From Mycolicibacterium austroafricanum (GTDB taxonomy: Bacteria > Actinomycetota > Actinomycetes > Mycobacteriales > Mycobacteriaceae): a DNA stretch of 64,000 nucleotides. A model generated the notes under the pieces. That model searched no databases and was not told the origin of the DNA. It saw nothing but the letters and a program-made list of their open reading frames with translations. The stretch covers positions 914,712-978,711 of the forward strand of contig NZ_HG964450.1 of the NCBI RefSeq assembly GCF_000612725.1, in the 5' to 3' direction. Position numbers and translations under genes: made by a program. Below are positions 61,146 through 64,000 of this stretch, one piece after another; the first letter of the stretch is position 1; each line of letters starts with the position of its first letter.

Positions 61146-61297
61146 CCCTGTGTCCACCAAACGGGGTCAAGCCCAACCTGCTGGAATGCAATTTCGGCGG
61201 GACGGGATTTTGAGCCTTCGGTAAGGGGGCTCTGGCAAGCCTCACAGAGCTTGGCCGAGGGGCAGATTTCGAAGCTACCCGACGGTAACGTAGCGCT

Positions 61298-62001
61298 ATG
61301 AGCGTGACTGCGGATGCAATACACACAGTGCGCACCGGGGGCGTACAGAAGATTCTTGACTACGGCGATCGGGCGCTGCTCCTCGAGTTCGACGGCAGCG
61401 CAGAGGTTCTCGCATGGACCGACGCCGTTCGGGCAGCTGATCTGCCGGGCGTGGAAGACGTCGTGCCCGCCGCGCGGACCGTGCTGGTGAAATTGGCGGG
61501 CAGCCGCTACCGGGCCCCGACGCGGCAGCGGCTGGCAGCGGTCCGGCCGACCGCGCAGGCCCTGGCCGAATCGACGGCTCCCGACACCCCCGACGCCGTC
61601 ATCGACGTCGTGTACGACGGCGAGGATCTCGACGAGGTCGCCCGGCTCACCGGGTTGAGCCGCGACGAGGTCATCGCCGCGCACACCGGGCGGTTGTGGC
61701 GGGTGGGATTCTGCGGGTTCGCGCCGGGCTTCGCCTACCTGGTCGGCGGGGACGAGCGGCTCGCGGTGCCCCGCAGGCCCGAACCCCGCACGAAGGTGCC
61801 CGTCGGCTCGGTGGGGCTGGCCGGTGAGTTCACCGGCGTCTACCCGCGGGAGTCGCCCGGCGGTTGGCAGCTGATCGGCCGCACCTCGGCGGTGATGTGG
61901 GACGTCCACCGGAAGGATCCGGCGCTGCTGACGCCGGGGATGTGGGTGCGGTTCCAGGCCGCGGACGCGGACGCGAGGAGCAGTTCAGCGGAGGTGACCT
62001 C

Positions 62002-62005
<4 letters not shown>
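61298..62005 (+). CDS. pxpB: 5-oxoprolinase subunit B (KipI family; Rv0264c-like)
   Basis: 235 residues from ATG 61298 ([15 protein letters not shown]). KipI/PxpB signature: [15 protein letters not shown], the [12 protein letters not shown] region and [44 protein letters not shown]. With PxpC and PxpA it hydrolyses 5-oxoproline to glutamate. Overlaps pxpC by GTGA. No pxpA is in the window. Its upstream region was separated from yhhQ by the IS unit. Confidence 0.9.
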
Positions 62006-63499
<1,494 letters not shown>

Positions 63500-63626
63500 C
63501 CTCGCTCCGACCTCACAGCACCGGCCCGGCGACGGTGAACGGAATTTCACCCCGTGAGCGGGGGCGACACAACTGCGCAACGGCCGGTTAATCACCTCGA
63601 AACACGGCCTGCATAGACAGTTGGAC

Positions 63627-64000
63627 ATGAGTGAGCCGGACTGGGCGCCGCTCACCGGATTCCGGGTTGCGGTCACTTCCGCGCGGCGCGCTGACGAGTT
63701 GAGTGCGCTGCTGCGCCGCCGTGGCGCGACCGTCTGCAGCGCCGCCGCCATCGAGATGGTGCCCCTACCCGACGACGACGAACTGCGGCAACACACCCGG
63801 TCGCTGATCGCCTCCCCGCCTGACATCGTCATCGCCACCACGGGCATCGGGTTCCGCGGCTGGGTGGCCGCCGCCGACGGGTGGGGCATGGCGACCGAGT
63901 TGACCGCCGCGCTGAGCAACGCCCGGATCGTGTCACGCGGCCCGAAGGCCACGGGCGCCCTGCGCGCCGCCGGCCTGCCCGAGGAATGGTCACCGGAGTC
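63627..64000 (+). CDS. Uroporphyrinogen-III synthase (HemD)-domain protein, 5' part (Rv0260c-like)
   Basis: Frame from ATG 63627 to the window end, 124 residues seen (MSEPDWAPLTGFRVAVTSAR). HemD-type pattern: RRADELSALLRRRGATVCSA and IVIATTGIGFRGWVAAADGW, IVSRGPKATGALRAAGL. In M. tuberculosis the corresponding protein also carries a response-regulator-type DNA-binding domain; that part is beyond the window. The nitrite/nitrate transporter gene found between aac and this gene in M. tuberculosis (narK3) is absent here. Confidence 0.85.
   Translation, partial: MSEPDWAPLTGFRVAVTSARRADELSALLRRRGATVCSAAAIEMVPLPDDDELRQHTRSLIASPPDIVIATTGIGFRGWVAAADGWGMATELTAALSNARIVSRGPKATGALRAAGLPEEWSPE

Larger units (their letters stand above)
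59890..61174 (+). mobile_element. IS3-family element B, complete
   Basis: 1285 bp bounded by imperfect 25-bp inverted repeats: left GGGGTTGACCCCTGATGGTG... at 59890-59914 and right ...CACCAAACGGGGTCAAGCCC at 61150-61174. It carries intact orfA and orfB on the plus strand. Orientation is opposite to element A. Confidence 0.85.
58336..61208. mobile_element. 2.9-kb unit of two IS3-family elements bounded by 26-bp inverted repeats
   Basis: Perfect 26-bp inverted repeats at 58337-58362 and 61182-61207 (inner part CCGAAATTGCATTCCA and its complement) flank both IS elements. One base outside each repeat is TTTGA (58331-58335 and 61209-61213), a possible 5-bp target duplication. Alternatively the repeats are halves of a chromosomal palindrome into which the IS elements jumped. 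Confidence 0.6.

Overview
The window looks like a piece of a fast-growing mycobacterial chromosome (Mycobacterium/Mycolicibacterium type). It is GC-rich, uses many GTG starts and overlapping GTGA/ATGA gene junctions, and carries an mce/yrbE locus, a mycothiol-dependent formaldehyde dehydrogenase pair, and at the right end a block resembling the M. tuberculosis Rv0265c-Rv0264c-Rv0263c-Rv0262c-Rv0260c neighbourhood. These assignments come from reading protein motifs and from remembered family sequences; no search was run.

Region 1 (1-4.8 kb, minus strand) is the start of an mce operon: two YrbE permeases, MceA, MceB and the N-terminal part of MceC, which leaves the window.

Region 2 (5.3-38.6 kb) is a nearly uninterrupted catabolic island for plant/lignin-derived methoxy- and hydroxy-aromatics. 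A minus-strand run (15.6 to 5.3 kb) holds an Eth/Thc-like P450 with EthD protein, SCP2 protein, ferredoxin and ferredoxin reductase, then an AraC-IclR regulator pair, then a CYP199-like P450 with a VanB-type reductase, an aldehyde dehydrogenase and an MpaB/rubber-oxygenase-like protein. The next block (16.8-25.6 kb) encodes a eugenol/vanillyl-alcohol oxidase, an aryl-alcohol dehydrogenase, an aldehyde dehydrogenase and a Cou-like set (CoA ligase, hydratase, SDR dehydrogenase, amidohydrolase-type C-C hydrolase, MarR regulator). Together these would convert 4-allylphenols, hydroxycinnamyl alcohols or hydroxycinnamates to 4-hydroxybenzoate/vanillate plus acetyl-CoA. The third block (26-38.6 kb) has 4-hydroxybenzoate hydroxylase, S-(hydroxymethyl)mycothiol dehydrogenase with its metallo-hydrolase partner, and a tightly overlapping pcaHGBDCFIJ operon ending in an FdhF/YdeP-type molybdoprotein. 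O-demethylation releases formaldehyde, so the formaldehyde and formate genes fit the pathway. A 15-bp palindrome (TTTCACTGRNYGAAA) recurs before pcaH/IclR, before mscR, before pobA and before the AraC-IclR pair, and is a candidate shared IclR-family operator.

Region 3 (38.6-55.4 kb) is accessory DNA: gene fragments, a frameshifted tnsA remnant, a low-GC membrane-protein gene, a DnaQ-BRCT exonuclease, an orphan Phd antitoxin, two XRE regulators, and a Tn7-like transposition module (TnsA, TnsB, TnsC, a long TniQ and a second short TniQ). A repeat-rich transposon end closes with a TGTCG terminus at 55372; the opposite end was not found.

Region 4 (55.4-64 kb) is conserved chromosome: LysE-type exporter, a Pro/Ala-rich exported protein, a siderophore-binding lipoprotein, a queuosine-precursor transporter, pxpB/pxpC, aac(2')-I and a partial HemD-domain gene. 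It is interrupted by a 2.9-kb unit of two IS3-family elements bounded by 26-bp inverted repeats and TTTGA direct repeats.
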